Positions 1 to 8,061 of a DNA stretch of 64,000 nucleotides are shown piece by piece. The notes beneath the pieces are model-generated. The model did not search any database, was not told the origin of the DNA, and saw only the letters and a list, made by a program, of their open reading frames with translations. Both the position numbers and the translations under genes were made by a program. Origin of the DNA: Rossellomorea aquimaris (GTDB taxonomy: Bacteria; Bacillota; Bacilli; Bacillales; Fictibacillaceae); contig JAIVLN010000002.1 of the NCBI GenBank assembly GCA_020524245.1, positions 1-64,000 of the forward strand, read 5' to 3'. The first letter of the stretch is position 1; every line of letters starts with the position of its first letter.

Positions 1-34
1 TTTACAATTATGAACGATTACAAAAAGGACGAAA

Positions 35-86
35 CGGCCTTAGTCCTATGGAATATAGGGCTAAAGCCGCTTAATTGTTTTTATTA
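35..86 (+). terminator. Probable intrinsic terminator of a gene left of the window
   Basis: A hairpin with about 15 pairs (including G-U wobbles) and a very short loop lies at 35-69, followed by a T-rich stretch. It fits termination of a rightward gene that ends before the window. No coding frame is visible in bases 1-142. Confidence 0.5.
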
Positions 87-142
87 TTTCACTTGTCTAC
101 TTTACAGGGGGCTGTTCAAAGCTCCCCATCCTTTTCAAGTCG

Positions 143-361
143 TTAAGCCAATGGTATATCAGTAACGTTTCGTTCTACGACCCTTGCACCTTTTTTCGCA
201 ACGAGATCGCCACCAGATGAAATGAGCGCATTATCCGCCAGAATTTTGTCCATCGCAGCATTGATCGCCAAAGAATCAACAGGTTCTACCGGTTCATCAA
301 GCGAAATACGAACCGTATTCCCTTCAAAGTTCTCAAACAGAAGTTCAATTTGTTTTGCCAT
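143..361 (-). CDS. DUF2922 domain protein
   Basis: This 72-residue protein begins MAKQIELLFEN and has the compact pattern of the DUF2922 family, small soluble Firmicute proteins of unknown function. A GGAGG box lies 8 nt before the ATG. It is the downstream partner of the DUF1659 gene, 35 bases away on the same strand; these two families commonly occur as a pair in Bacillaceae, so they are probably co-expressed and may work together. A weak GC-rich hairpin with no clear T tract lies below the stop at about 107-127. Family assignment is from pattern memory; the function is unknown. Confidence 0.8.
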   Translation of the reverse strand: MAKQIELLFENFEGNTVRISLDEPVEPVDSLAINAAMDKILADNALISSGGDLVAKKGARVVERNVTDIPLA

Positions 362-396
362 ACATTGTTCCTCCTTTCCGACTTATTTCAGTTTCA

Positions 397-615
397 TTAA
401 GCGCTTAAGTCAAATGAGTTGGATCGCTCGATTTGACTGACAGGATATTGTTGTAAAGGCGCTAACACTTGAACCATGTCAAACAGTTGATCATGTGTTG
501 CACTTGTCTTGATGTTGTTGAAGGTCTTCCGTTTATAAACGGGCTTCCCTTCATTATCTACACCTGCATCGAAAGTGATCGTCAATCTTGAATCATCGTG
601 GACTGCCGTTGCCAT
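397..615 (-). CDS. DUF1659 domain protein
   Basis: A 72-residue protein starting MATAVHDDSRLTI, typical of the DUF1659 family (small, beta-rich, uncharacterised). An upstream in-frame ATG at 633 exists, but the sequence between the two ATGs is itself the ribosome binding site (AAAGGGGGTGAGAGA), so the inner ATG at 615 is the real start. It precedes the DUF2922 gene in a likely two-gene operon. No membrane segment or catalytic motif is visible. Confidence 0.8.
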   Translation of the reverse strand: MATAVHDDSRLTITFDAGVDNEGKPVYKRKTFNNIKTSATHDQLFDMVQVLAPLQQYPVSQIERSNSFDLSA

Positions 616-691
616 TCTCTCACCCCCTTTCACTTTATAAATACAGATTCATTACAAAAAGTGGGGAGGTGCTTTATATTCTTTTTCCAAA

Positions 692-721
692 AATAAAAAA
701 ACTCCCTACGAAAGGGAGCTT
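692..721 (-). terminator. Intrinsic terminator after the YitV-like gene
   Basis: On the minus strand a GCTCCCT/AGGGAGT hairpin is followed by seven T and then further T-rich sequence. It starts directly after the stop of the esterase gene. Confidence 0.85.
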
Positions 722-723
722 CC

Positions 724-1491
724 TTATAGATTATTTGAAATCCAATCAACTGCCATATGACAAGCATCTCTTGTTACTTTATGGCCTGCGGCGGGATCTG
801 TAATGAATTTCACCTGGTTGTAATCTGCATATCCGTCTTGAAGAAGACGATCGTGAAATGATTTCGTCAATTGATAAGGTACGACCGAATCCGCTTCTCC
901 ATGCCATATGAGAAGTGGACGTTCTCCAAGTACTTCTGGATTTTGAGAAAGGTCAAACATCTTCAAATCACGGATCTTCTGTTCAAGCTCCATCATTGAA
1001 ACAGGGACATCCACGCCTTCCTTTTGGAAAGATTGGAGCATGAGATTGGCAAACTGCTCATAACAAGGCGTCCCCATCATGGAAACACATACCTTGATCC
1101 AATCATACTGAGTCAAAGCACCGAACATCGTAATACCGCCCATAGAAGTTCCAGCCACACCAATACGTTCAGGATCAACGAGTAGTTTAGTTATATAATG
1201 GTCCATGACTTTCTCAAGTTCCCCGATTCCTTGGATGACGATTTCCCAAAATCGCCAGCTTCTTTCTTCATGAGAGAAATCCCCCTCCCTCTCACCATGT
1301 AAAGGAAAATCAGGGAGCAGGACTCTGATCCCTTTTTGTGCTAGTAAATACGCGTATGATAGGTTTTGTTCCTTGGAGCTTGTAAACCCATGCAGAAAGA
1401 CCAATGTCGGTGCCGGCTTGTCTGTTAGTTCTTCAACTGCCACATTCAATACTGGTACGTCTTCAATATAATCGGTATGTATATGGATCAT
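724..1491 (-). CDS. yitV: Alpha/beta-hydrolase, YitV-like esterase
   Basis: A 255-residue serine hydrolase. An HGF oxyanion motif lies at residues 34-36 and the nucleophile elbow GTSMGG at 114-119 (Ser116). A WHGEADSVVP segment supplies the likely acid and an AAGHKV segment the likely histidine near the C-terminus. There is no signal peptide, so it is probably cytosolic. Length and sequence agree with B. subtilis YitV, a putative esterase of unknown natural substrate. The YitU-, YitT- and YitS-like genes nearby support orthology. It is a single gene between two intrinsic terminators. Confidence 0.8.
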   Translation of the reverse strand: MIHIHTDYIEDVPVLNVAVEELTDKPAPTLVFLHGFTSSKEQNLSYAYLLAQKGIRVLLPDFPLHGEREGDFSHEERSWRFWEIVIQGIGELEKVMDHYITKLLVDPERIGVAGTSMGGITMFGALTQYDWIKVCVSMMGTPCYEQFANLMLQSFQKEGVDVPVSMMELEQKIRDLKMFDLSQNPEVLGERPLLIWHGEADSVVPYQLTKSFHDRLLQDGYADYNQVKFITDPAAGHKVTRDACHMAVDWISNNL

Positions 1492-1544
1492 AATTCACCT
1501 TCATATAATTATTATTTTTCTTATTTTATCAAAGGTGCTGTTGA

Positions 1545-1583
1545 TTACAAAAATAAAAGACTGACTTTGAAAAGTCAGTCTTC
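1545..1583 (-). terminator. Intrinsic terminator of the small membrane-protein gene
   Basis: On the minus strand a perfect 10-bp hairpin (AAGACTGACT / AGTCAGTCTT) is followed by TTTATTTTTG, ending the 90-codon gene that stops at 1595. Confidence 0.9.
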
Positions 1584-1594
1584 CGACCCGATTA

Positions 1595-1867
1595 TTATTG
1601 CTGGGTCTTATTATAGTAATCCACACTGGTCTGGGCACCTTCGCCCACCATCTTACTGTCCTCAAGATCTGCTGGTTTACCCGCTTTATCAAGTGGTACA
1701 TTCGAATCACTGTAACCATTTGTTCTCTCTTTGATTTTTGATGTCAGATCGTTGAATGTTTCTTTCATCTTGATTCGGTTTGAGCGATCTTTAAGGTAGT
1801 AAGTTGCAACACCTGCAAGGCTTGCAGCTACACCTGATACTACAGCCTTTTTGGACGTAAGTTTCAT
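1595..1867 (-). CDS. Small single-pass membrane protein, YtxH-like
   Basis: A 90-residue protein. Residues 8-25 form one hydrophobic, Gly/Ala-rich helix ending in YYL; a charged, amphipathic stretch (DRSNRIKMKETFNDL) and a hydrophilic C-terminal tail follow. This layout resembles YtxH-type small proteins of Bacillaceae, which are anchored in the membrane and of unclear role. I cannot place it in a named orthologous group. It has its own terminator and lies between the YitV-like gene and the NhaC gene, all leftward. Confidence 0.6.
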   Translation of the reverse strand: MKLTSKKAVVSGVAASLAGVATYYLKDRSNRIKMKETFNDLTSKIKERTNGYSDSNVPLDKAGKPADLEDSKMVGEGAQTSVDYYNKTQQ

Positions 1868-1890
1868 TTTTTAGTCAACCTCCTCAAGTA

Positions 1891-1933
1891 GTATGTTTTC
1901 ATGTTTACCCTTTCTGAGTAACATAAAACATAC
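1891..1933. other. Inverted repeat between nhaC and the small gene
   Basis: Nine-base perfect arms, GTATGTTTT at 1891 and AAAACATAC at 1925, are separated by 25 bases. They lie 24 bases above the small gene's start. It could be a weak terminator of nhaC or an operator; no long T tract follows on the minus strand. Confidence 0.4.
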
Positions 1934-1957
1934 CAATTTTATGAAGAAGTTACTCAA

Positions 1958-3448
1958 TCAGTCTGTCTCTGGGCGATAATCCTTCGGGTGAATTTCTTCA
2001 CCATTCTTACCTGTAAAACGTAGACCCCATCCTGTCAGTGCAGCTATGAACATGACGATCAACAGTCCCCAACCCTGGAATACGTAAGGGAATACATCGG
2101 TTGGATCGACAACAGTCAGGAAATCATAATCCTTCGCAGCTCCTTTAATCGTTGCCCATGCAAGCAAGACTCCACCACTCCAAGGGAAAATATATCCCAA
2201 TGAAGAGGAAACTGTATCCAGGAAGTTCGCTCTTCGGTACGGATGGATGTTGAATTCCTTACCTAACTTACGAACGAAAGGTGCTGCAGCAATTTCGGCT
2301 GCTGTATTAATCGTGATGAATATATTTAAGGAAGCAACAATTGCAAAAATCGACAATTCAGCTCTTCGGACGATTTTCTTAATCAGCTTCAAGAAGAAGT
2401 TTCGGATGGCTTCCATTGTACCGGCAACTTCCAATAAATGTGCCGCTGATAAAATAAACAGTATGAGAATGGCCATATTGAAATATCCACCGATACCATT
2501 CATCAATGCTCCTTCGACAACCGGAGTTCCATTTTCTTTATGGATGGAAATGACTTTCGACAATGGCGTCCCTGTAAAGAAGATGACTGCGACTGAAGCG
2601 ACAATCCCCCAAGTTAGTGAAGTTAACAAATGATGACCACTTAATGCTAAGTATAATACCAATACAAATGGCAGTAACAGCCAAAGCCCTTGCGCAGAAA
2701 CCTGCTGTTCCAATTCAGTGAGAACGGCTTGATTTTCCGCTTGTCCTCCACCACCGAAGATGACAAACAGGATCAACGACGGAATAGCGGCTGTGATTGA
2801 ATATTTGAAACGAGACCGAACAACTCCTGGTACATCTGCTTCTTGTGTTGTTGCTGAAACGATTGTCGTGTCCGAGACCGGTGCTAGGTTGTCCCCGAAT
2901 ACAGCACCACTGAGGATCGCTGCAAGCAATACGACTGGGTCTGCTCCTAATACGAGACCGGCTGGGTACATGAGGATTCCGAATGTTGCAACGGTGCCGT
3001 AACCTGTTCCGACTGCTGTCGAGAAGAGCGCAGCCAGCAAGAAGGTCAATCCGACAAAATAACCGCCTTCAAGTCCTGTCTGGAATCCGAACCAAATCAG
3101 TCCATCAACAAGACCACCTGCCGAAAGCAGTTTCGCAAACATACCTGCCCAGAACCATGCAATGACCGCAATGACTCCAATCGGCTGCGCCATCCCAGAA
3201 AAAAGAGACTGTGCATAGTCGGACCATTTCGACTTACAGAAAAATAGACCAATTAAAATACCAAGGACCATACCAAGTACAAGTCCTTCTTCAGTTACCA
3301 ATTCTTGTGTACTTAATGTAATTGCCCAAACAATAAAAAAGACGAGAGGAATAGTAGCTGCAAAAACCCCTCCGCGAAATTCAAGACGCTTGATGTCTTT
3401 TTTCCCTATGGCTTCTTGTACTTCGCTTGTGTGATGTTCATTTCCCAT
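1958..3448 (-). CDS. nhaC: Na+/H+ antiporter, NhaC family
   Basis: A polytopic inner-membrane protein of 496 residues with roughly 12 hydrophobic segments. It carries family-typical stretches (SGAVFGDNLAPVSDTT, AVGTGYGTVATFG, NTAAEIAAAPF). NhaC-type carriers exchange protons for sodium or for sodium plus organic acids (MleN, malate/lactate, is a relative), so the exact substrate is inferred only. The start is placed at the ATG of MGNEHHT because GGAGG lies 7 nt upstream; in-frame ATGs at 3475 and 3481 lack a Shine-Dalgarno site. It diverges from the YitU-like gene. It fits pH and sodium homeostasis in a salt-tolerant bacillus. Confidence 0.85.
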   Translation of the reverse strand: MGNEHHTSEVQEAIGKKDIKRLEFRGGVFAATIPLVFFIVWAITLSTQELVTEEGLVLGMVLGILIGLFFCKSKWSDYAQSLFSGMAQPIGVIAVIAWFWAGMFAKLLSAGGLVDGLIWFGFQTGLEGGYFVGLTFLLAALFSTAVGTGYGTVATFGILMYPAGLVLGADPVVLLAAILSGAVFGDNLAPVSDTTIVSATTQEADVPGVVRSRFKYSITAAIPSLILFVIFGGGGQAENQAVLTELEQQVSAQGLWLLLPFVLVLYLALSGHHLLTSLTWGIVASVAVIFFTGTPLSKVISIHKENGTPVVEGALMNGIGGYFNMAILILFILSAAHLLEVAGTMEAIRNFFLKLIKKIVRRAELSIFAIVASLNIFITINTAAEIAAAPFVRKLGKEFNIHPYRRANFLDTVSSSLGYIFPWSGGVLLAWATIKGAAKDYDFLTVVDPTDVFPYVFQGWGLLIVMFIAALTGWGLRFTGKNGEEIHPKDYRPETD

Positions 3449-3595
3449 AAACTTTCCTCCATTCCATGTGTACATTTTCATATAGTATCATACAACGGCA
3501 CATTTCGACAAAACTCAACTATCTGTTCAATGGACATTTTCTGTCCTTAACTTTAATATTGTAAATACGTGTATAGAGAGAAAGGGGAGCCATTA

Positions 3596-4417
3596 ATGAC
3601 AAAACCCTATTTGATAGCGATTGACTTAGATGGGACGTTATTGAAAGATGATAAGACTGTATCGACTCATACGAAAAATGTCCTCAGAAAAGCGATAAAC
3701 AATGGTCATCATGTCGTCATTTCTACCGGTAGGCCTTATCGTGGAAGTGAACGATACTATCGGGAACTCGAACTAACTACTCCTATTATTAATTTTAACG
3801 GGGCTTTTATCCATCATCCCGATAATCCAGGATGGGGTGTACACCATTCCCCGTTGGAATTGGATACTGCACATGAAATTGTAAAAACGTGCTTAGACTT
3901 TGAAGTGAAGAATGTGATTGCTGAAGTTCTAGACGATGTGTATTTCCACTACGAAGATGAGTTCATCACCAATACATTCATGATTGAGCCACATAAGATG
4001 AGCATCGGTCATTTACACAACTCGCTTGAACATGACCCAACTTCAATTCTCATCCGTCCACATGATCATCATGTTAGAGAACTGCGGGAACTGTTAAAAG
4101 CCCAACATGCTGAAGTGATAGATCATAGAGTTTGGGCAGCACCATGGAACATCATCGAAGTTGTGAAAGCGGGATTGAATAAAGCCGTTGGTTTGAAACA
4201 TGTCGCAAACACTCTGAACATCCCTCAAGATCGCATCATTGCATTCGGTGATGAGGACAACGATCTTGAAATGATCGAGTACGCAGGATACGGTATTGCA
4301 ATGGGGAACGCCATACCAGAATTGAAAAATATTGCAAATGGCGTCACGAAGACAAATGAAGAAGATGGCATCGCCTATTTCCTGGAGGATCTTCTATCGT
4401 TGAAGAAGGGTGTATAG
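3596..4417 (+). CDS. yitU: Cof-type HAD phosphatase, YitU-like
   Basis: A 273-residue haloacid-dehalogenase hydrolase. Motif I is DLDGTLL at residues 9-15, motif II is STGRP, and motif IV is AFGDEDNDLEM near the C-terminus. A large cap between motifs II and III is typical of Cof/type IIB enzymes. B. subtilis YitU is one of several phosphatases reported to dephosphorylate the ribitylaminouracil phosphate intermediate of riboflavin synthesis; that role here is inferred from family and synteny. The start is at MTKPYL, preceded by GAAAGGGGAG. The longer frame from 3569 lacks a Shine-Dalgarno site. Confidence 0.8.
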   Translation: MTKPYLIAIDLDGTLLKDDKTVSTHTKNVLRKAINNGHHVVISTGRPYRGSERYYRELELTTPIINFNGAFIHHPDNPGWGVHHSPLELDTAHEIVKTCLDFEVKNVIAEVLDDVYFHYEDEFITNTFMIEPHKMSIGHLHNSLEHDPTSILIRPHDHHVRELRELLKAQHAEVIDHRVWAAPWNIIEVVKAGLNKAVGLKHVANTLNIPQDRIIAFGDEDNDLEMIEYAGYGIAMGNAIPELKNIANGVTKTNEEDGIAYFLEDLLSLKKGV

Positions 4418-4460
4418 CGATCTCTTTTGCGGGATACTATCCTCAAGGAGGGTGAATCCA

Positions 4461-4613
4461 ATGAGCAAAAGAAATCAGTCTAAACGTGCTATCCAACAAG
4501 GCGCAGAACGTGTACGCGGGAATGACGAGAGAGAAATCCAAACAACTATGTCAGACAAAGACCGCACAGCTCAGAAAGAACGATCAGCCAACCTGACACT
4601 TGGTGGAGAATAA
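4461..4613 (+). CDS. Small hydrophilic protein, unknown function
   Basis: A 50-residue, highly charged protein (MSKRNQSKRAIQQ...) with no hydrophobic segment. CAAGGAGGGTG lies 6 nt before the ATG, and the perfect terminator at 4628 follows the stop closely. It comes 43 bases after the YitU-like gene on the same strand, so the two may share a transcript. The composition (Lys, Arg, Gln, Glu, Asn) resembles small spore- or stress-type proteins of Bacillaceae, but I do not recognise a named family. Confidence 0.65.
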   Translation: MSKRNQSKRAIQQGAERVRGNDEREIQTTMSDKDRTAQKERSANLTLGGE

Positions 4614-4627
4614 CCATTAATGATAAA

Positions 4628-4662
4628 GAGGATTGACCAATATATTGGTCAATCCTCTTTTT
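4628..4662. terminator. Bidirectional intrinsic terminator
   Basis: A perfect 30-base palindrome (arms of 15) is followed by TTTTTATA on the plus strand. On the minus strand the same stem is followed by TTTATC. It separates the converging small-protein gene and the GDSL esterase gene. Confidence 0.93.
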
Positions 4663-5230
4663 ATACAGCTTTCGCTTTAATGGATTTGATTTGATCTATG
4701 ACGAGTTCGGATAGAAACAAGTATGCTCGCTCATTGAAATGGAGCCCGTCATTTACTAGCATCTTCTTATATAGGTCATTTTGTAAAAAATAATTCCACA
4801 AGTCGATAAAATAACAGCCTCGCTTGTTCGCAATTTTGCGAGTAACTTGAGCATATCGTTCCAACTCTTTGTTTCTGCGCTTTTCCTGAGATGCTTCAAT
4901 TACTGGTGGCGGGCTGATCAGAATCGTCTTCTTCGGTGTGATTCTGTCAATCATGATCTCGAGATTTCGTTCATATTCCTGCAAGTTGATACGTCTATGT
5001 TCGCTGGCATCATTGGACCCGAACAAGATCGTAACTAAATCCGGAGAATGTCTAAGAACATCCTCTTGAAGTCTTGCAAGAGCTGCCCTGGTCGTTTCAC
5101 CCGAAATACCCGAGTTGACAATTGTCCATTCTGACAGTTGTTTTCTCAAGCGAGGTGTCAATCGTTCATATCCATCTCTACTCTCTTCCATTGCGGTTAA
5201 GCTATCTCCAAAACAAACCAACGTAGGCAT
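4661..5230 (-). CDS. SGNH/GDSL-family hydrolase
   Basis: A 189-residue protein with all SGNH blocks: GDSLT at residues 8-12 (nucleophile Ser), the glycine block NSGISGETT, block III GSNDA and the C-terminal DGLHF holding the Asp and His. No signal peptide is present, so it probably acts in the cytosol on an ester of unknown identity (lysophospholipase-like or acyl-ester). GGAGG lies ahead of the ATG. Its start is only 2 bases after the stop of the PP-loop ATPase gene, so the two are translationally linked. Confidence 0.85.
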   Translation of the reverse strand: MPTLVCFGDSLTAMEESRDGYERLTPRLRKQLSEWTIVNSGISGETTRAALARLQEDVLRHSPDLVTILFGSNDASEHRRINLQEYERNLEIMIDRITPKKTILISPPPVIEASQEKRRNKELERYAQVTRKIANKRGCYFIDLWNYFLQNDLYKKMLVNDGLHFNERAYLFLSELVIDQIKSIKAKAV

Positions 5231-5232
5231 GC

Positions 5233-5925
5233 TTACGACCTCCTTAGTATGTTTTTTTCATCTAGGTCTAGTTCAAGATATTTATAACGGTCGTACATGG
5301 TGTGCGCCTCTTTACAAAAAACCGGTTGTACAGGTTCAGTAAATAATGGACCATCTTTAACGAAAGTGTGAAATTCTCCATTTTCTCCACAAGGATCAAT
5401 CCGACTTTTGTATCTGGCCAGAAATTCGACAGTATAAAGTTCCCCCAGCTCTTCATCCTCTATTCGCTCACAATCTATTCCACAAATGATGGCTTGGTAA
5501 CCTTTTTGCAGAAATTGCATTGCTGCATCTTCTGTAGATTGCTTCCATAATGGAAAAAAAGCAGATAAACCGATGGGCTCTAATAATGATTCCTTATATT
5601 GACGTAAGTCCTCTAAATGAATGTCACCGTATACAACTTGTTCAACGCCTTGCTTTCTCAAGGTTGTCATAACTTTTTGGAGAATCGATTCGTATTGCTC
5701 GTTCGAAGCATGTGAAGGAATCGGGATTTTCATCAAAGGGATTTGTAATGATTCAGCCTGGGCCTCAATCAATCGGATATGTATGCCGTGAAAAGGGACG
5801 CGTCGTGTTGTTTCATCAAAGGTGGTAACGAGGTAGGCGATCTCATCGTTTTTCTCTTGCATATTCTCAAGGGCAGACATACAATCCTTTCCACCACTCC
5901 AAAAAACAACGGATTGCTTCGTCAT
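5233..5925 (-). CDS. PP-loop ATP pyrophosphatase, Dph6/diphthamide-ligase-like
   Basis: A 230-residue protein with the N-terminal adenylating P-loop SGGKDC (about residues 10-15), the motif VYGDIH and a C-terminal DPCGENGEFHT segment. These are hallmarks of the family containing diphthine-ammonia ligase. Bacteria lack diphthamide, so the substrate is unknown; an amide-forming or sulfur/amine transfer step is plausible. The start is at MTKQSV with GAAGGAG 6 nt upstream. An in-frame ATG at 5961 is rejected because it has no Shine-Dalgarno site and lies inside a palindrome. First gene of a two-gene operon with the GDSL hydrolase. Confidence 0.8.
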   Translation of the reverse strand: MTKQSVVFWSGGKDCMSALENMQEKNDEIAYLVTTFDETTRRVPFHGIHIRLIEAQAESLQIPLMKIPIPSHASNEQYESILQKVMTTLRKQGVEQVVYGDIHLEDLRQYKESLLEPIGLSAFFPLWKQSTEDAAMQFLQKGYQAIICGIDCERIEDEELGELYTVEFLARYKSRIDPCGENGEFHTFVKDGPLFTEPVQPVFCKEAHTMYDRYKYLELDLDEKNILRRS

Positions 5926-5941
5926 ATCGCACTCCTTCAGG

Positions 5942-5965
5942 ACGAATGTTTTTATATACATTCGT
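5942..5965. promoter_or_regulatory. Palindrome, candidate operator of the PP-loop ATPase operon
   Basis: Perfect 8-base arms, ACGAATGT and ACATTCGT, are separated by 8 A/T bases, directly above the ribosome binding site of the PP-loop gene. No T run follows on either strand, so an operator or an RNA hairpin in the leader is likelier than a terminator. I cannot name a matching regulator. Confidence 0.4.
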
Positions 5966-6152
5966 GTTAAAGTAGTTCTTTACGTACATATACTCTCGCT
6001 GATTAAGTTCGTCCTCTTTTTTAGACGGATAAACTAGGTAAAAAGTTTCTGTTTTTTCAAAAGAAATTGTAATTATGTATTTTTTCCATTACATAGCAGG
6101 ATTCTTGTCTGTTACATTGAAATAGGAAAGTGGACTATAGGAGGGTTACACC

Positions 6153-6605
6153 ATGAAAGTGTATGAAGTTCAAAATAATGCATCGAATGAAATAAGAGAA
6201 CAAATTGCATCACTACTTACGAAGCAGCGCATCTCCAATGAAAATTCTGGTACCTACGACCAAATCATGACCGGTATACACCTTGCTCTTGAAAGTACAG
6301 ATACCGCCTATATCGTTGTGGCCGAAATGGATGAACAAATTGTAGGGATCGCTTTCTTCAATATCGGAATCAGCCTTACACGAGGTGGACACTACATGTG
6401 GCTCAATGAGCTTTATGTACAAGAGGACTTACGGAATAAAGGTATCGCACGAAAATTACTCCTTCATGTCGTCCATTGGGCAGAGAAATCCGGTATCAAA
6501 TCGATTGAACTGGAAACGGGAATTAACAACGTTGTGACAAAACACCTTTATAATTCATTAGGATTTTATGAGGTCATATCAAAACGGTATGGATTTTCGT
6601 TTTGA
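6153..6605 (+). CDS. GNAT-family N-acetyltransferase
   Basis: A 150-residue acetyl-CoA-dependent acetyltransferase. The core fold is visible as WLNELYVQEDLRNKGIARKLL (motif A, with the acetyl-CoA-binding RNKGIA loop) followed by NNVVTKHLYNSLGFYEV (motif B). The acceptor substrate cannot be told from sequence. ATAGGAGGG lies 7 nt before the ATG. It diverges from the PP-loop operon and is followed 61 bases later by the NifU-N gene. Confidence 0.85.
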   Translation: MKVYEVQNNASNEIREQIASLLTKQRISNENSGTYDQIMTGIHLALESTDTAYIVVAEMDEQIVGIAFFNIGISLTRGGHYMWLNELYVQEDLRNKGIARKLLLHVVHWAEKSGIKSIELETGINNVVTKHLYNSLGFYEVISKRYGFSF

Positions 6606-6666
6606 CTGACGCTGGTTACTCAAGTTTGATACAATGAAAGAAAGAAGGAAAGGAGAATGGTTACAC

Positions 6667-6930
6667 ATGGCAGTAGAATTTACAATCGATCGAACACCTA
6701 ACCCAAATGCACTTAAGTTCTCAGCAAATAAACCTTTGTTTGAAGGACGCCTCTCCTATAAACAAGGAGACAACCCAGACGATGAGGTAGCTTCAGCTCT
6801 TCTTGGAATCGATGGAGTTGAATCCATTTTCGGATTCCAGGATTTCATTACGATCAATAAAACGATGGATGGCGATTGGGACAGCATTGTTCCGAAAGTA
6901 CAGGAAGTATTTGAGAATTCATACGCATAA
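6667..6930 (+). CDS. NifU N-terminal-domain (Nfu-N) protein
   Basis: An 87-residue protein with the signature TPNPNALKF at residues 9-17 and the GIDGVESIFGFQDFITI core of the Nfu/NifU N-terminal domain. The cysteine-bearing C-terminal Nfu domain is absent, so it cannot be a full iron-sulfur scaffold by itself; stand-alone copies are common in Bacillaceae and their role is unclear. The start is at MAVEFT, preceded by GAAAGGAGA. The longer frame from 6634 has no Shine-Dalgarno site. A strong terminator follows. Confidence 0.85.
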   Translation: MAVEFTIDRTPNPNALKFSANKPLFEGRLSYKQGDNPDDEVASALLGIDGVESIFGFQDFITINKTMDGDWDSIVPKVQEVFENSYA

Positions 6931-6935
6931 GTAAT

Positions 6936-6974
6936 AAGGGGTTACCCAACTGAATTGGGCAACCCCTTTTATCT
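6936..6974 (+). terminator. Intrinsic terminator after the NifU-N gene
   Basis: An AGGGGTT-x-CCCAA stem closes on TTGGG-x-AACCCC, then CTTTTATCTTT. A single A/C mismatch interrupts the stem. Confidence 0.85.
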
Positions 6975-6988
6975 TTAGGTTTTATTTT

Positions 6989-7054
6989 ATTGATTTCGCA
7001 ACGAAATTTGCGACACTCCTGCGGGAACAGCGAGCCATTTCGAAAGAAATCAAT
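6989..7054. repeat. Shortened copy of a Bacillaceae palindromic repeat
   Basis: Outer arms ATTGATTTC (6989-6997) and GAAATCAAT (7046-7054) are perfect, with inner ATTTCG/CGAAAT pairing. Between them lies a GCGACACTCCTGCGGGAA motif plus CAGCGAGCC, the same block found in the long element at 60913-61170. The copy looks like a deletion derivative keeping one GC-rich block. It abuts the stop of the YitT gene at 7057 and may serve as its transcript end. Confidence 0.65.
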
Positions 7055-7056
7055 AT

Positions 7057-7899
7057 CTAATCCTGTCTGAAGAACCCGAAGATTCCTGTCGTGTTGACGA
7101 TGTTCGTAAAGGCATGTGGATCAATTTCTTTAATCGTATGTTCAAGATCATACAATTCATACCGTGTGACGACGATGATTAACAGTTCTTTTTCTTCATC
7201 CGTAAATCCGCCTTTGGCTGGAAGTTTCGTAATTCCTCTGACCATCTTCTCATGAATCGCTTGTTGCAGTTCTTTGCCTTTTTTCGTGATGATCATCGCA
7301 GTCAATTTTTCGTGACGTGTATGGATGACATCAATGATACGGGATGTGACGTACAATGTTACGAGTGTGTATAATGATTTTTCCCAACCGTATAGAAGAC
7401 CTGCAGTCAAAATGATAAATGCGTTCAAAGTGAAAAAATAGATGCCGATAGGACGATCCTTCAATCTCGATAGGACCATCGCCACGATATCCATACCACC
7501 TGTCGATGCACCCCATTTAAGTGTGAACCCGATACCGATCGCAGCTATGACACCTCCGAACACTGCATTCAGTAGGATATCTTCAGAAATAACTTTGATC
7601 GGGATGACTTCAAGGAAGAATGTTGTCGCTGCAACACTGAAAAAACTGTATATAGTGAATGATTTACCGACCTTGAGCCATCCAAGTATGGCAACAGGAA
7701 TGTTAAGTATGAATAAAAGAATACCGGTCGATGCAGGAATCGGTGTTTCCTTCAAAACACTTGCCAGCAACTGCGCAATTCCTGTGAAACCACTTGCGTA
7801 TACATTCGCAGGTATCAAAAAGTAGTTCAAAGAAACGGCGCCGAGCACTGCTCCAAGCAGGATGATTGTGATTTTTTTCAATTCAGATATAACTGCCAT
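7057..7899 (-). CDS. yitT: YitT-family membrane protein
   Basis: A 280-residue protein with an N-terminal membrane part of about five to six hydrophobic helices (DUF161/YitT) and a soluble C-terminal DUF2179 domain from about residue 215 (MIITKKGKELQQAIHEK ... EIDPHAFTNIVN). The family is widespread in Firmicutes and its transported or sensed ligand is unknown. It diverges from the DegV (YitS-like) gene, and both neighbour YitU/YitV-like genes as in B. subtilis. AAGGG precedes the ATG. Confidence 0.85.
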   Translation of the reverse strand: MAVISELKKITIILLGAVLGAVSLNYFLIPANVYASGFTGIAQLLASVLKETPIPASTGILLFILNIPVAILGWLKVGKSFTIYSFFSVAATTFFLEVIPIKVISEDILLNAVFGGVIAAIGIGFTLKWGASTGGMDIVAMVLSRLKDRPIGIYFFTLNAFIILTAGLLYGWEKSLYTLVTLYVTSRIIDVIHTRHEKLTAMIITKKGKELQQAIHEKMVRGITKLPAKGGFTDEEKELLIIVVTRYELYDLEHTIKEIDPHAFTNIVNTTGIFGFFRQD

Positions 7900-8061
7900 A
7901 TATGAATCCCTTCTTTCATCTCCAAGTAGAACGATCTATTTTTAACAAATATCCTTTCCCTTTGTCAATGCATTTTACAAACAATCCATTGCTTTTTACA
8001 TTTTTCAAAGCTACACTTAAAGAAAAGTTATGAAATTGTAACTATTTTGTGAGGTGTAACT

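Noticed and set aside
107-127. GC hairpin below the DUF2922 gene as its terminator
   Set aside because: The stem is short (7 bp) with a wobble pair and no T tract follows on the minus strand.
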